This document shows positions 19,948 through 27,354 of a stretch of DNA of 57,120 bases, piece after piece. How positions within the stretch are numbered: position 1 is the stretch's first letter; every line of letters starts with the position of its first letter. A program made the translations under genes and the position numbers. The notes below the pieces were generated by a model that was given only the letters and a program-made list of their open reading frames with translations, was not told the origin of the DNA and made no database searches. Source of the stretch: an uncultured Massilia sp. (GTDB taxonomy: Bacteria; Pseudomonadota; Gammaproteobacteria; Burkholderiales; Burkholderiaceae); the NCBI GenBank assembly GCA_946481275.1, contig CAMLMV010000041.1, forward strand, positions 1 through 57,120. The letters run 5' to 3'.

Positions 19948-20526
19948 TTACCCCTTTACCTCGATGTGATACAGCGCCCACGGGCAGGCGGCAAAGCGCT
20001 GCGGCAGCGGCAGCGCCTTCATCTCCGCTACCCGGTCGGCGTCGTACACGGCCCATAGCGGTCCCAGACCTCCCAGCGGCATCGGGTTGCCGTCGATGTG
20101 CGTGGCGAGGATGAAGCGCCGTGCACGCGCCTGCGCGACCGGCAATTCCACGTTGTAACCGTCCACGGCGCGCAAGACCAGGATCGTCTTGTCGTTCGGC
20201 GTGGCGCCGGCGCGCGCCAGCACGTCCGTCAGCAGCGGGCCGCGCAGCGTATGCGGCTTGCCGTCGTATTCCAGGGTCGGGCGGATCGTCACGGGCGGCA
20301 GGGCCAGCAGGCTGGCGTAATCGAATGCCCATGCTTTCGTGAACGTGACTTGATGCTTGTGCATCATCTGGTCCAGCGCCGGGTCGAGCGGACCGCGATT
20401 GCTGTGCGTAATGTCTCCGGTGACGGTCAGCAGGGCTGGGCCGCGTCCGGACGGTTGCGCCGCCTGGCCGGCAATCGGAAAGGCGCCCGCGACCGCCGCG
20501 GCGCCGAGGAATTGGCGTTTGTTCAT
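19948..20526 (-). CDS. Small oxidoreductase molybdopterin-binding-fold protein, exported
   Basis: The protein has 192 residues from the ATG at 20526. The N terminus MNKRQFLGAAAVAGAFPIAG is an export signal with a partly Tat-like KRQFL. The rest matches the sulfite-oxidase fold (ALLTVTGDITHSN, LRGPLLTDVLARAGA, LGPLWAVYDAD). At the place where sulfite-oxidase-type enzymes have the cofactor-binding cysteine, the sequence reads LRAVDGYNVELP, so the cysteine is replaced by alanine. The only cysteine is near the C terminus. It may therefore bind something else or be non-catalytic. Divergent from alkB, with 49 bases between starts. Confidence 0.78.
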   Translation of the reverse strand: MNKRQFLGAAAVAGAFPIAGQAAQPSGRGPALLTVTGDITHSNRGPLDPALDQMMHKHQVTFTKAWAFDYASLLALPPVTIRPTLEYDGKPHTLRGPLLTDVLARAGATPNDKTILVLRAVDGYNVELPVAQARARRFILATHIDGNPMPLGGLGPLWAVYDADRVAEMKALPLPQRFAACPWALYHIEVKG

Positions 20527-20575
20527 GAGAAAATGCCTGGTTGGTAAGATCTTCTCATCATAGCAATATTGTCGA

Positions 20576-21172
20576 ATGGATTTGTTTTCCACAGGCATGG
20601 ATTTGATGCCCATCCCGATCGAGGATGGAGAACTGGCCATGCTGGCCCAGCTTCCCATGCCGATCGGCAATGCCGACATCCTGGCGCGTCTGCTTGCCGA
20701 AACGCCATGGCGCGCTGACACCGTCGTCGTGTACGGCAAACACTACCTGCAGCCGCGCCTGACGGCCTGGTATGGCGAAGCCAGCTATACGTATTCGGGT
20801 CTGACCTTGCAGCCGCTGCCTCTGACCCCGCTGCTGGAACAATTGCGCGCCGCGGTCGAGCAGGTGACGGGACGGCGCTACAACAGCGTCCTGCTGAATT
20901 ACTACCGAGACGGCGCCGACAGCATGGGCATGCACAGCGACGACGAGCCGGAACTGGGACCGCAGCCCGTCATCGCCTCGCTCAGCTACGGCGCCACGCG
21001 CACGTTCATCCTGCGGCACAAGCGCACCAGGCGCACCGTGAAACTCGACCTGACGGACGGCAGCCTGCTGTTGATGGCAGGTGACCTCCAGGCCAACTGG
21101 CACCACGGGATCAACAAGACGGCCAAGGTGGTTGGACCACGGCTCAATCTAACTTTTCGTTACGTGCGCTAA
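20576..21172 (+). CDS. alkB: AlkB-type 2-oxoglutarate/Fe(II) dioxygenase
   Basis: The protein has 198 residues. It repairs alkylated DNA or RNA bases by oxidative demethylation. The iron ligands are in GMHSDDEPELG (His120, Asp122) and in NWHHGINKT, and the 2-oxoglutarate-binding arginines are in RLNLTFRYVR at the C terminus. The layout resembles the ABH2/ABH3 subgroup more than E. coli AlkB, as judged by NYYRDGADSMGMH. No ada gene is nearby. The exact substrate is inferred. Confidence 0.87.
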   Translation: MDLFSTGMDLMPIPIEDGELAMLAQLPMPIGNADILARLLAETPWRADTVVVYGKHYLQPRLTAWYGEASYTYSGLTLQPLPLTPLLEQLRAAVEQVTGRRYNSVLLNYYRDGADSMGMHSDDEPELGPQPVIASLSYGATRTFILRHKRTRRTVKLDLTDGSLLLMAGDLQANWHHGINKTAKVVGPRLNLTFRYVR

Positions 21173-21299
21173 ATCGTTGTTATCTCTGCTCAATTTTCGC
21201 TAAAGCACTACTGAATTTAGGGTCATTAAGTTACATTCGATTACAAGTCTTACGAGTTCAGCACGGACTTCACCAATTTGCGGTGCTATCTTGACCACA

Positions 21300-21323
21300 T
21301 CGCGATTCACGATCGAATCGCGA
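21300..21323. promoter_or_regulatory. Perfect 9-base inverted repeat in the leader of the outer-membrane protein gene
   Basis: TCGCGATTC (21300-21308) and GAATCGCGA (21315-21323) are perfect inverted copies around ACGATC. The repeat lies 32 bases before the ATG of the barrel gene. It could be an operator or an mRNA hairpin that protects the transcript, as seen for other abundant outer-membrane proteins. Confidence 0.55.
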
Positions 21324-21355
21324 ACCAGTCAAACAACGCAAAGGGAATCCGTAAC

Positions 21356-21931
21356 ATGAAAAAGCTCATCGTTGCACTGATCGCCACCACTGCCGCCGTC
21401 GGCGCGGCCCAAGCCCAGACCACCCAGACCCAACCGCGCGCCTATGTCGGCGTTGGTATCGCCACGGCGGACCACGTGAATTCGTCGGTCGGCGGCCTGA
21501 CCAATTTCGACAGCGACGGCTACAAGGCTTCGGGCAAGATCTTCGGCGGCTATGAATTCGACCAGAACTGGGGCGTCGAAGCCGGCTACACCGACTTCCG
21601 CAACTCCGATTTCAACTACACCGCCAACGGCGTCAACGGCAGCGGCCGCACCAAGGGCAACAGCTACTACGTCGCCGGCAAGTACAACCTCCCGGTCAAC
21701 GACCAGTTCTCCGTGTACGGCAAGCTGGGCCTGCAGCACAGCGAGCGCAAGCTGGAAAGCGCCGCGCTGAACCTGAAGGACACCGACACCGGTGCCTACG
21801 GCGCGGTCGGCGTGCAGTACAACCTCAACCAGCAGGTCGCTCTGACCGCCGAGTACGAGCGCTATGGCAAGAGCAAGGATTTCGGCGCCAAGGCCGACGT
21901 CTGGACCGTTGGTGCGCGCTACAGCTTCTAA
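21356..21931 (+). CDS. Small outer-membrane beta-barrel protein
   Basis: The protein has 191 residues from the ATG at 21356. It has a clear signal peptide (MKKLIVALIATTAAVGAAQA). The remainder consists of alternating strands such as KIFGGYEFDQNWGVEAGYT and FSVYGKLGLQHSERKL, and it ends in the barrel signature VGARYSF with terminal Phe. This is the OmpA-like eight-stranded porin type, without a periplasmic OmpA domain. It stands alone, with its own leader and a strong terminator, as expected for a well-expressed structural protein. Confidence 0.85.
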   Translation: MKKLIVALIATTAAVGAAQAQTTQTQPRAYVGVGIATADHVNSSVGGLTNFDSDGYKASGKIFGGYEFDQNWGVEAGYTDFRNSDFNYTANGVNGSGRTKGNSYYVAGKYNLPVNDQFSVYGKLGLQHSERKLESAALNLKDTDTGAYGAVGVQYNLNQQVALTAEYERYGKSKDFGAKADVWTVGARYSF

Positions 21932-21958
21932 GCGTTTCCAGCTTTACTCCCAGGGAAC

Positions 21959-21988
21959 AAAGGCCTGCAAATGCAGGCCTTTTTTTTG
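21959..21988 (+). terminator. Intrinsic terminator of the outer-membrane protein gene
   Basis: AAAGGCCTGCA (21959-21969) pairs with TGCAGGCCTTT (21972-21982) and is followed by a long T-run. It lies 27 bases after the stop codon, just before repeat cluster 2. Confidence 0.93.
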
Positions 21989-21994
21989 TCCGCG

Positions 21995-22153
21995 AAATTC
22001 GGGGTCAGAGCACATTTTCGATCAATTTCCAGCTGCGCAGCGGCGCCTCGACGGCAGACCATAAGCGCGACGTTGGATTCGCTGCCGCCGACAAACGGTT
22101 GATTGAACTTGCGTTGAGGATCGTGCACCAAAAAGTGCTCTGACCCCGAATTT
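21995..22153. repeat. Inverted-repeat cluster 2 (one direct and one inverted unit) beside the RAYT gene
   Basis: One plus-strand copy of AAATTCGGGGTCAGAGCAC (21995-22013) faces one minus-strand copy (22135-22153), 121 bases apart. The right copy ends on the last base of the RAYT stop codon. The spacer is not coding. The spacing between the arms is close to that of clusters 1 and 3 (109 and 122 bases), but each arm has only one copy. Confidence 0.9.
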
Positions 22154-22716
22154 TACGGACGCACGGTCCGCCCATACTGGCCTGCCGGCCGCATCCACGG
22201 CGGCAGCGCCAGCGGCAGCGCGGGCGGCGTGAATCCGGCCGAGATGAAGCGGTGCAGCGACGACCACGGCCATTCCGCTGGGTGCTGGCAAAAGCCGTGG
22301 CGCATCGGATTGCCGTGCACGTAGTCAATGAGGCTGGCGTACTCCTCGTCGTCGCCCACGCGATAGTCGCGGTAATGGCGTTCCCAGATGGTGCCGTCGC
22401 CCGTGCCGCCATCGCTCCTGGCCTTGGCGCCGCCCGGCAGGCAGGCCTTATGTAACGCCTTGGAAAAGGCGATCTTGACGGCGCGCCAGCGTGACGCGCA
22501 GTCGTGGTCGCCCGGCGGCAGGGTCCAGATGGCATGCGCGTGGTTCGGCAGCACGACCCAGGCGTCGACGTGGAACGGTTTGCGGATGCGCGCCTGGCGC
22601 ATCGCTTCGCCGAAAGCCGAGAAATGGTCCGTCAGTAAGGTGCTGTCCCGATCCAGCAAACGCACCGTGAAGAAAAAGGTCCCGCCCGGGACCCGGTTGT
22701 CGCGGTAATGTGTCAT
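22153..22716 (-). CDS. REP-associated tyrosine transposase (RAYT)
   Basis: The protein has 187 residues from the ATG at 22716. RAYTs are single-copy, IS200-like Y1 transposases that act on short repeated palindromes rather than on a classical insertion sequence. The metal-binding HUH motif is in VVLPNHAHAIWTLP (His59 and His61), and the candidate catalytic tyrosine is in WERHYRDYRV (Tyr115 or Tyr118). NPMRHGF near the C terminus is typical. The gene looks intact. Its stop codon overlaps an inverted repeat unit that recurs twice elsewhere in the window, which supports a RAYT-repeat relationship. Confidence 0.88.
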   Translation of the reverse strand: MTHYRDNRVPGGTFFFTVRLLDRDSTLLTDHFSAFGEAMRQARIRKPFHVDAWVVLPNHAHAIWTLPPGDHDCASRWRAVKIAFSKALHKACLPGGAKARSDGGTGDGTIWERHYRDYRVGDDEEYASLIDYVHGNPMRHGFCQHPAEWPWSSLHRFISAGFTPPALPLALPPWMRPAGQYGRTVRP

Positions 22717-22982
22717 GAACGTAGTCTGCCAAGCGGCGCAGCCAAGCCGTGTCGATCTGGCGCAAACGCGCACGAGTTGACGAGTCTCAACCACAACGAT
22801 TCTACCCACGATGTCTCTTTGACGACGATCCATTTCCGCGCATTAAACCGTATGGCGGAAGTGGCAAATTTGACACCGCAACAAGAGTTATTGGTTCGTC
22901 CGATGAATTTTTTTTTCAAACGGACTGAACCTTTTCACAACGGCCGGTATTAACCGGACGATTTCCGCAGTAGCAACCTGAC

Positions 22983-23339
22983 ATGCCATCCATTGCCCTG
23001 CTGTCCCAGCACCTGGTCTGCACCGGCCAGCTCGTTGCGCCCGACGCCGCCGCGCTCGCGCGCCTGCTGTTGCTGGCGCCCGTGCTGGAGGAGTGGGTGG
23101 TGCGTGCCGGCTTGCAGGAGTGGCTGATCCGGCGCACGGTCCATGCGCCTGTACCGGTGGTCTTGTCGGCGGCCGCGTTCGCACTGCTGCACGTCGGCTC
23201 CGGCTGGCACGCGGCGGGGCTCGTGCTGGCACCGGGACTGGCGCTGGCGCTGCTCTACCAGCGCGGGCGCGACTGGCGCTGGTGCGCCCTGGCGCACTGC
23301 GGGATGAATGCACTGGCCCTTGGTGGCTGTGCCCTTTGA
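22983..23339 (+). CDS. mrtJ: JDVT-CTERM-type CPBP intramembrane protease
   Basis: The protein has 118 residues, very short for a CPBP protease, with about three membrane segments. The active-site motifs are present in order: EEWVVR (EExxxR), FALLHVG (FxxxH) and HCGMN (HxxxN). These identify the glutamic-type intramembrane protease family that includes Rce1 and the MrtJ-type sorting proteases. It lies 18 bases before a secreted protein with a JDVT-type tail, the standard pairing of protease and substrate. It opens an eight-gene same-strand operon. The 266 bases upstream, between it and the RAYT gene, hold no gene I can support; they contain a TTGACA at 22870 without a convincing partner. Confidence 0.8.
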   Translation: MPSIALLSQHLVCTGQLVAPDAAALARLLLLAPVLEEWVVRAGLQEWLIRRTVHAPVPVVLSAAAFALLHVGSGWHAAGLVLAPGLALALLYQRGRDWRWCALAHCGMNALALGGCAL

Positions 23340-23357
23340 ACGAATCTGGGAGTCGCT

Positions 23358-25478
23358 ATGACTGGGCTGCAACGTAGTCTCTATTCCATTCTCGCCGTGC
23401 TCGCGTTCGTCCCGGCCGTGCACGCGGCCGATGCGCTGAACGGCAAGAACCTGTACCTGAACGGGCCGACCGGCGGCGGCACGTCCTGCGCGTCGTGCCA
23501 CGGGCCGTCGCCCGCCACCAACGTCAACGGCATCCTGGCCGCGGCGAATAACCCGAGCGTGATTACCAGCGCCTTCAGCGCCAACAAGGGCGGCATGGGC
23601 ACGCTGTTCAACGGCAAATTCACGACGGCGGAAATCGCGGACCTCGCCGCCTTCATCGGCAACCCGACCGTGACCGCCGCGCCCGCGGCCGCCGTCAATC
23701 CGGCCTCGCTGAGCTTTGCGGCCACCACCATCGGCCAGTCGGCGTCGGCCCTCGCCACCACCTTGTCCAACACCGGCAACGCGGCGTTGAACGTCGGTAC
23801 GCTGAGCCTCTCAGGTGCTGCCGCCAGCGACTACACGATCAGCGGCGGCACCTGCGCCAACGGCACGTCGCTGGCGGCGGGCGCCAACTGCACCGTGCAG
23901 GTCACCTTCAAACCGTCGGCTGCCGGCGCGCGCGGCGCATCGCTCGTCATCGCGCACAACGCGACGGGCGGTTCCAGCACCGTGGCCTTGAGCGGCACGG
24001 GCAACGCGGTCGCGCAGGCAACCGTCGCGCTGTCGGCCAACGCGCTCGACTTCGGCGCCCTCGTCGCCGGCACCGCGTCGCCCGCGAAGAACATCACCGT
24101 CAACAACACGGGCCAGGCCGCGCTGACCTTTTCCGGCATCACCGTCGGCGGCGCCAACGCGAACGTGTTCACGCTGGGCGGTACATGCGCGACCGGGACG
24201 TCGGTCCCTGCCGGCGGCAGCTGCACCGTGACCGTGACGGCGAATCCGTCCGCCAACGGCGCGTTCAGCGGCAATCTGTCCCTCGCGTCGAACGCTTCCA
24301 ATGGCGCCGTCTCGGTCGCATTGTCCGGCACCGTGTCCGCACCGGCGCCGGCCGTCACCGCGAACCCGTCGGCTGTGGCGTTCGGTACGCAGACGATCGG
24401 CGCACCGGCGGCAACGCAGACCGTCACCCTGGCCAACACGGGCAATGTGGCGCTCACGCTGAACGGCATCGCCGTCTCGGGCGCGTCCACCGTCACCATC
24501 GCGAATAAAACCTGCGGCACGACCCTGGCCGTCGGTGCCAACTGCACCGTGACGCTGGCCTTCGCGCCGACGGCATCCGGCACCGCCGCGGCCACGCTGG
24601 CCGTCACGTCGAACGCGGCGCCGCTGCAGGTGTCGATCAGCGGTACCGGCACCACGGCGCCGGCAGCGAAACCGACGCTGTCGGAAGCGGGCCCCGTCGC
24701 CTTCGCGGATACGCAGGTGGGTAAAAGCGCCGCAACGCACACGATCACCCTGTCGAACGGCGGCACGGCCGCTTTGAAAGTCGCGTCGCTGGTGCTGGAC
24801 GGCGCGCAGGCGTCCGACTTCGTCCTCGGCGGCACCTGCGCCACCAACGTGTCCGTGGCTGCATCGGCCAGCTGCACGATCGACGTCGGTTTCAAACCGA
24901 CGGCCGCCGGCCAGCGCGCCGCGACCCTCGTCCTGATGACGGATGCGGGCAACCAGTTCACCGTCGAGATGAAAGGCACCGGCGTCGCCGTGCCCGTGCC
25001 GATGCTGACCGTGAACCCGCAATCGTTCGACTTCGGCGCCGCCGATGTCAACGGCACGTCGCCCACGCACCGCTTCACGCTGACCAACACGGGCGCCAAC
25101 GCGGCCACGGTGACGGCCGCCACGTTCACGGGTCCATACGCGCTGCAGACGGATACGGGCGCCTGCGCAGCCGTGCCGTTCACCCTGCAGCCGGGCGCGA
25201 GCTGCGACCTCGTCGTGCGCTTCACGCCGGTGGGTGCGGGCGATGCCGCCGGCAGCCTTGCGCTGACGGCCGATGGCGGCGGCGCGTGGAATGTCGCGCT
25301 GACCGGCAAGGGCAACGTGCAGACCGCGCAAGCGCCGCAGAACACCGGCGGCGGCGGCTGCTCCTCGATCAAGAACGGCAACGATCCGGTGCTCGCGCTG
25401 CTGGTCGTGCTGTCGTTCGGCGTGCTCGGATGGCGTCGCTTGGTTGGCAAACCCTCGCGCAAGGAGGTGAGCAAATGA
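23358..25478 (+). CDS. Secreted cytochrome-c-like protein with five Ig-like domains and a JDVT-type C-terminal sorting tail
   Basis: The protein has 706 residues and a signal peptide ending near AVHA. Residues 26-110 form a c-type cytochrome domain with CASCH (44-48) and a downstream GGMGTLF that may supply the methionine ligand. Five repeats of about 100 residues follow (choice-of-anchor D type). Each has a Cys pair about 12-16 residues apart, for example GGTCANGTSLAAGANCTV, so each probably has one disulfide. The C terminus is GGGGCSSI (Cys668), DPVLALLVVLSFGVLGW and a basic end, matching the JDVT/MYXO-CTERM type. The upstream protease probably cuts there, and Cys668 may be lipid-modified. 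It overlaps tlpA by four bases. Confidence 0.86.
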   Translation: MTGLQRSLYSILAVLAFVPAVHAADALNGKNLYLNGPTGGGTSCASCHGPSPATNVNGILAAANNPSVITSAFSANKGGMGTLFNGKFTTAEIADLAAFIGNPTVTAAPAAAVNPASLSFAATTIGQSASALATTLSNTGNAALNVGTLSLSGAAASDYTISGGTCANGTSLAAGANCTVQVTFKPSAAGARGASLVIAHNATGGSSTVALSGTGNAVAQATVALSANALDFGALVAGTASPAKNITVNNTGQAALTFSGITVGGANANVFTLGGTCATGTSVPAGGSCTVTVTANPSANGAFSGNLSLASNASNGAVSVALSGTVSAPAPAVTANPSAVAFGTQTIGAPAATQTVTLANTGNVALTLNGIAVSGASTVTIANKTCGTTLAVGANCTVTLAFAPTASGTAAATLAVTSNAAPLQVSISGTGTTAPAAKPTLSEAGPVAFADTQVGKSAATHTITLSNGGTAALKVASLVLDGAQASDFVLGGTCATNVSVAASASCTIDVGFKPTAAGQRAATLVLMTDAGNQFTVEMKGTGVAVPVPMLTVNPQSFDFGAADVNGTSPTHRFTLTNTGANAATVTAATFTGPYALQTDTGACAAVPFTLQPGASCDLVVRFTPVGAGDAAGSLALTADGGGAWNVALTGKGNVQTAQAPQNTGGGGCSSIKNGNDPVLALLVVLSFGVLGWRRLVGKPSRKEVSK

Positions 25479-25984
25479 GCGCCCGGACGATACGCGTACT
25501 GCGCATGGCGGTCGTGCTGGCCGCCGCGCTGGAAGCATCCAGCGCCTCCGCGCTCGACAAGGGCGCCGCGGCCCCGGCGTTCGACCTGCCGGGCAAGGAC
25601 GGCACGGTGCAACTGGCGAAGTACCAGGGCAAGGTCGTCTACGTGGACTTCTGGGCCTCGTGGTGCGGCCCGTGCCGCCAGTCCTTCCCGTGGATGAACG
25701 AGATGCAGGCGAAATACGGCGCGCGCGGGCTGCAGGTCGTCGGCGTGAACCTCGACGCGAAGACGGACGACGCGCGCCGTTTCCTCGCCGAGACGCCGGC
25801 CCGCTTCGCGATCGCGTTCGACCCGGCCGGCGCCACGCCCCGCGCCTACGGCATCAAGGGCATGCCGAGCAGCGTGCTGATCGGACCGGACGGCAAGGTC
25901 TTGTACGAGCACGCGGGTTTTAAAGAAGCCGACCGCGCGGAGCTCGAACAGGTGATCAAGAAGGCCCTCGGAGGTGCGCAATGA
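25475..25984 (+). CDS. TlpA-type periplasmic thioredoxin
   Basis: The protein has 169 residues. The ATG overlaps the previous stop and has a near-perfect ribosome site (ggaggtga). A signal peptide is followed by a thioredoxin fold with active site WCGPC (63-67), preceded by VYVDFWAS, and the cis-proline loop IKGMPSSVLI. TlpA-type proteins usually reduce disulfides or haem-binding cysteines in the periplasm, which suits the CxxCH protein and the disulfide-rich domains encoded upstream and the DsbD encoded downstream. It overlaps the next gene by four bases. Confidence 0.9.
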   Translation: MSARTIRVLRMAVVLAAALEASSASALDKGAAAPAFDLPGKDGTVQLAKYQGKVVYVDFWASWCGPCRQSFPWMNEMQAKYGARGLQVVGVNLDAKTDDARRFLAETPARFAIAFDPAGATPRAYGIKGMPSSVLIGPDGKVLYEHAGFKEADRAELEQVIKKALGGAQ

Positions 25985-26199
25985 AGGCGCGCATTTTCTT
26001 CCTTTTGATTGTGCCGGCGCTGCTGGCGCAAGCCGGCTGCGCCACCGTGCAGCCGTGGGAGAAAGGCAAGCTGGCCAAGCCGGAAATGACCTTCGGCGGC
26101 GACAAGCTCGAAACGCGCTACGCCGACCACATCTACACGAGCCGCGAAGCTGCATCCGGCGGCGCGGGCGTGGGTGGCGGCGGCTGCGGGTGCAACTGA
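25981..26199 (+). CDS. DUF4266 lipoprotein with C-terminal Cys-Gly-Cys-Asn
   Basis: The protein has 72 residues. The lipobox LAQAGC places a lipid anchor on Cys20. The middle includes TFGGDKLETRYADHIYTSRE, and the last residues are GGAGVGGGGCGCN, a glycine-rich tail with two cysteines (69, 71). This matches DUF4266, a family with no assigned function. It overlaps tlpA by four bases and is nine bases before the DUF3570 gene. A periplasm-facing lipoprotein with a free Cys pair beside a thioredoxin suggests a redox or metal-binding role, which is inference. Confidence 0.85.
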   Translation: MKARIFFLLIVPALLAQAGCATVQPWEKGKLAKPEMTFGGDKLETRYADHIYTSREAASGGAGVGGGGCGCN

Positions 26200-26208
26200 G
26201 GAGACTAC

Positions 26209-27354
26209 ATGACGACATCCAAGCAAGCTCCCCAGGACCTGGCGGCCTCGCTGCTCGCCGCCGCGCTGCTGCTGCCCGGCGTGCAGGCGCTGGCCGACGA
26301 ACCGCCGCAGGAAGGCAGCATCAGCCTGCGCTATCTCGATTACGCCGATCGCCAGAGCGGCCTCGATCGCATCCGTGCCCATTCGCCGTCGATCTCGGTG
26401 ACGGCGCCCGTCGCCGGCGACTGGTCCATCGAAGGCACGCTGACGGCCGACGACGTGTCCGGCGCCTCGCCGCGCTACCACACCGCCATCTCCGGCGCGT
26501 CGCACATGCAGGACGAGAGAAAAGCCGGCGACTTCGCCGTCACGCGCTACTTCCGGCGCGGCACGCTGACGGCCGGCGCCGCGTATTCGACGGAGCACGA
26601 TTACGTGTCGCGCGCGCTGTCGCTGAACGGCACCGTGTCCAGCGAGGACAACAACACGACGTGGGCGTTCGGCGTCGCGGGTAGCCGCGACAGCATCGAT
26701 CCGGTCAACCACGTCGTCGTCGATGAGCACAAGCGCACGTTCAGCGTCCTCGCGGGCGTGACGCGCGTGCTGACGCCGAACGACATCGGCCAGTTGACGC
26801 TCACGCGCACGAACGGCGACGGCTATTTCAACGATCCATATAAACTGTTTGACAACCGGCCCCGTTCGCGCCGCCAGAACACGGTGCTGCTGCGCTGGAA
26901 CCACTTTGTGGACAGCACGGGCGGCACGTCGCGCCTGTCCTACCGCTACTACAGCGACTCCTTCCGCATCCGCGCACACACGCTGTCCGGCGAGTATGTG
27001 CAGCCGCTCGGCGGCGGCTGGAGCATCGTGCCGGAACTGCGGTTGTACACGCAGAGCGCCGCGTACTTCTACTACGACCCCGTGTACGACGGCACGCTCG
27101 GCGCACCGTTCCCGCCCGGCTTTGCGAGTGCGGACCCGAACCGCCTGTCGTCGCCGGACCAGCGCCTGTCCGGCTTCGGCGCCGTCACGGCGGGGCTGAA
27201 GGTGCAGCGCGAGATCGGCAAGTTGTGGACGGTCGACGTCAAGGTCGAAGGCTACGAACAGCGCGGCAACTGGCGATTGTTCCACGACGGCAGCCCGGGA
27301 CTCGCGCCGCTGCGCGCCCGCATCGTCCAGGTCGGATTGACGCGGCGATGGTAG
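26209..27354 (+). CDS. DUF3570 outer-membrane beta-barrel with two SGAS motifs
   Basis: The protein has 381 residues. A signal peptide (to about residue 29) is followed by many amphipathic strands such as SISLRYLDYADRQ and TLTAGAAYSTEHDY. The protein ends in VGLTRRW, with a terminal aromatic residue as in outer-membrane barrels. Residues 81-98 contain DDVSGASP and TAISGASH. The first fits the pattern D-x-x-S-G-A-S, which resembles the FMN-attachment sequence used by ApbE in NqrC and RnfG proteins. The apbE gene overlaps its end by seven bases. DUF3570 has no known function. Confidence 0.85.
   Translation: MTTSKQAPQDLAASLLAAALLLPGVQALADEPPQEGSISLRYLDYADRQSGLDRIRAHSPSISVTAPVAGDWSIEGTLTADDVSGASPRYHTAISGASHMQDERKAGDFAVTRYFRRGTLTAGAAYSTEHDYVSRALSLNGTVSSEDNNTTWAFGVAGSRDSIDPVNHVVVDEHKRTFSVLAGVTRVLTPNDIGQLTLTRTNGDGYFNDPYKLFDNRPRSRRQNTVLLRWNHFVDSTGGTSRLSYRYYSDSFRIRAHTLSGEYVQPLGGGWSIVPELRLYTQSAAYFYYDPVYDGTLGAPFPPGFASADPNRLSSPDQRLSGFGAVTAGLKVQREIGKLWTVDVKVEGYEQRGNWRLFHDGSPGLAPLRARIVQVGLTRRW

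Noticed and set aside
22870..22898. Sigma-70 promoter for the surface redox operon (TTGACA at 22870)
   Set aside because: No acceptable -10 hexamer lies 15-19 bases downstream, so I do not call it.
22708..22953. A possible 81-codon gene before the mini protease
   Set aside because: No ribosome site, no family resemblance, overlaps the RAYT start region, and ends before the operon without coupling.
23831..26218. A 795-codon open frame on the minus strand
   Set aside because: It is antisense to the CxxCH protein and tlpA. Its composition (Ala, Pro, Ser, Arg rich) has no motif, and it covers well-supported genes.
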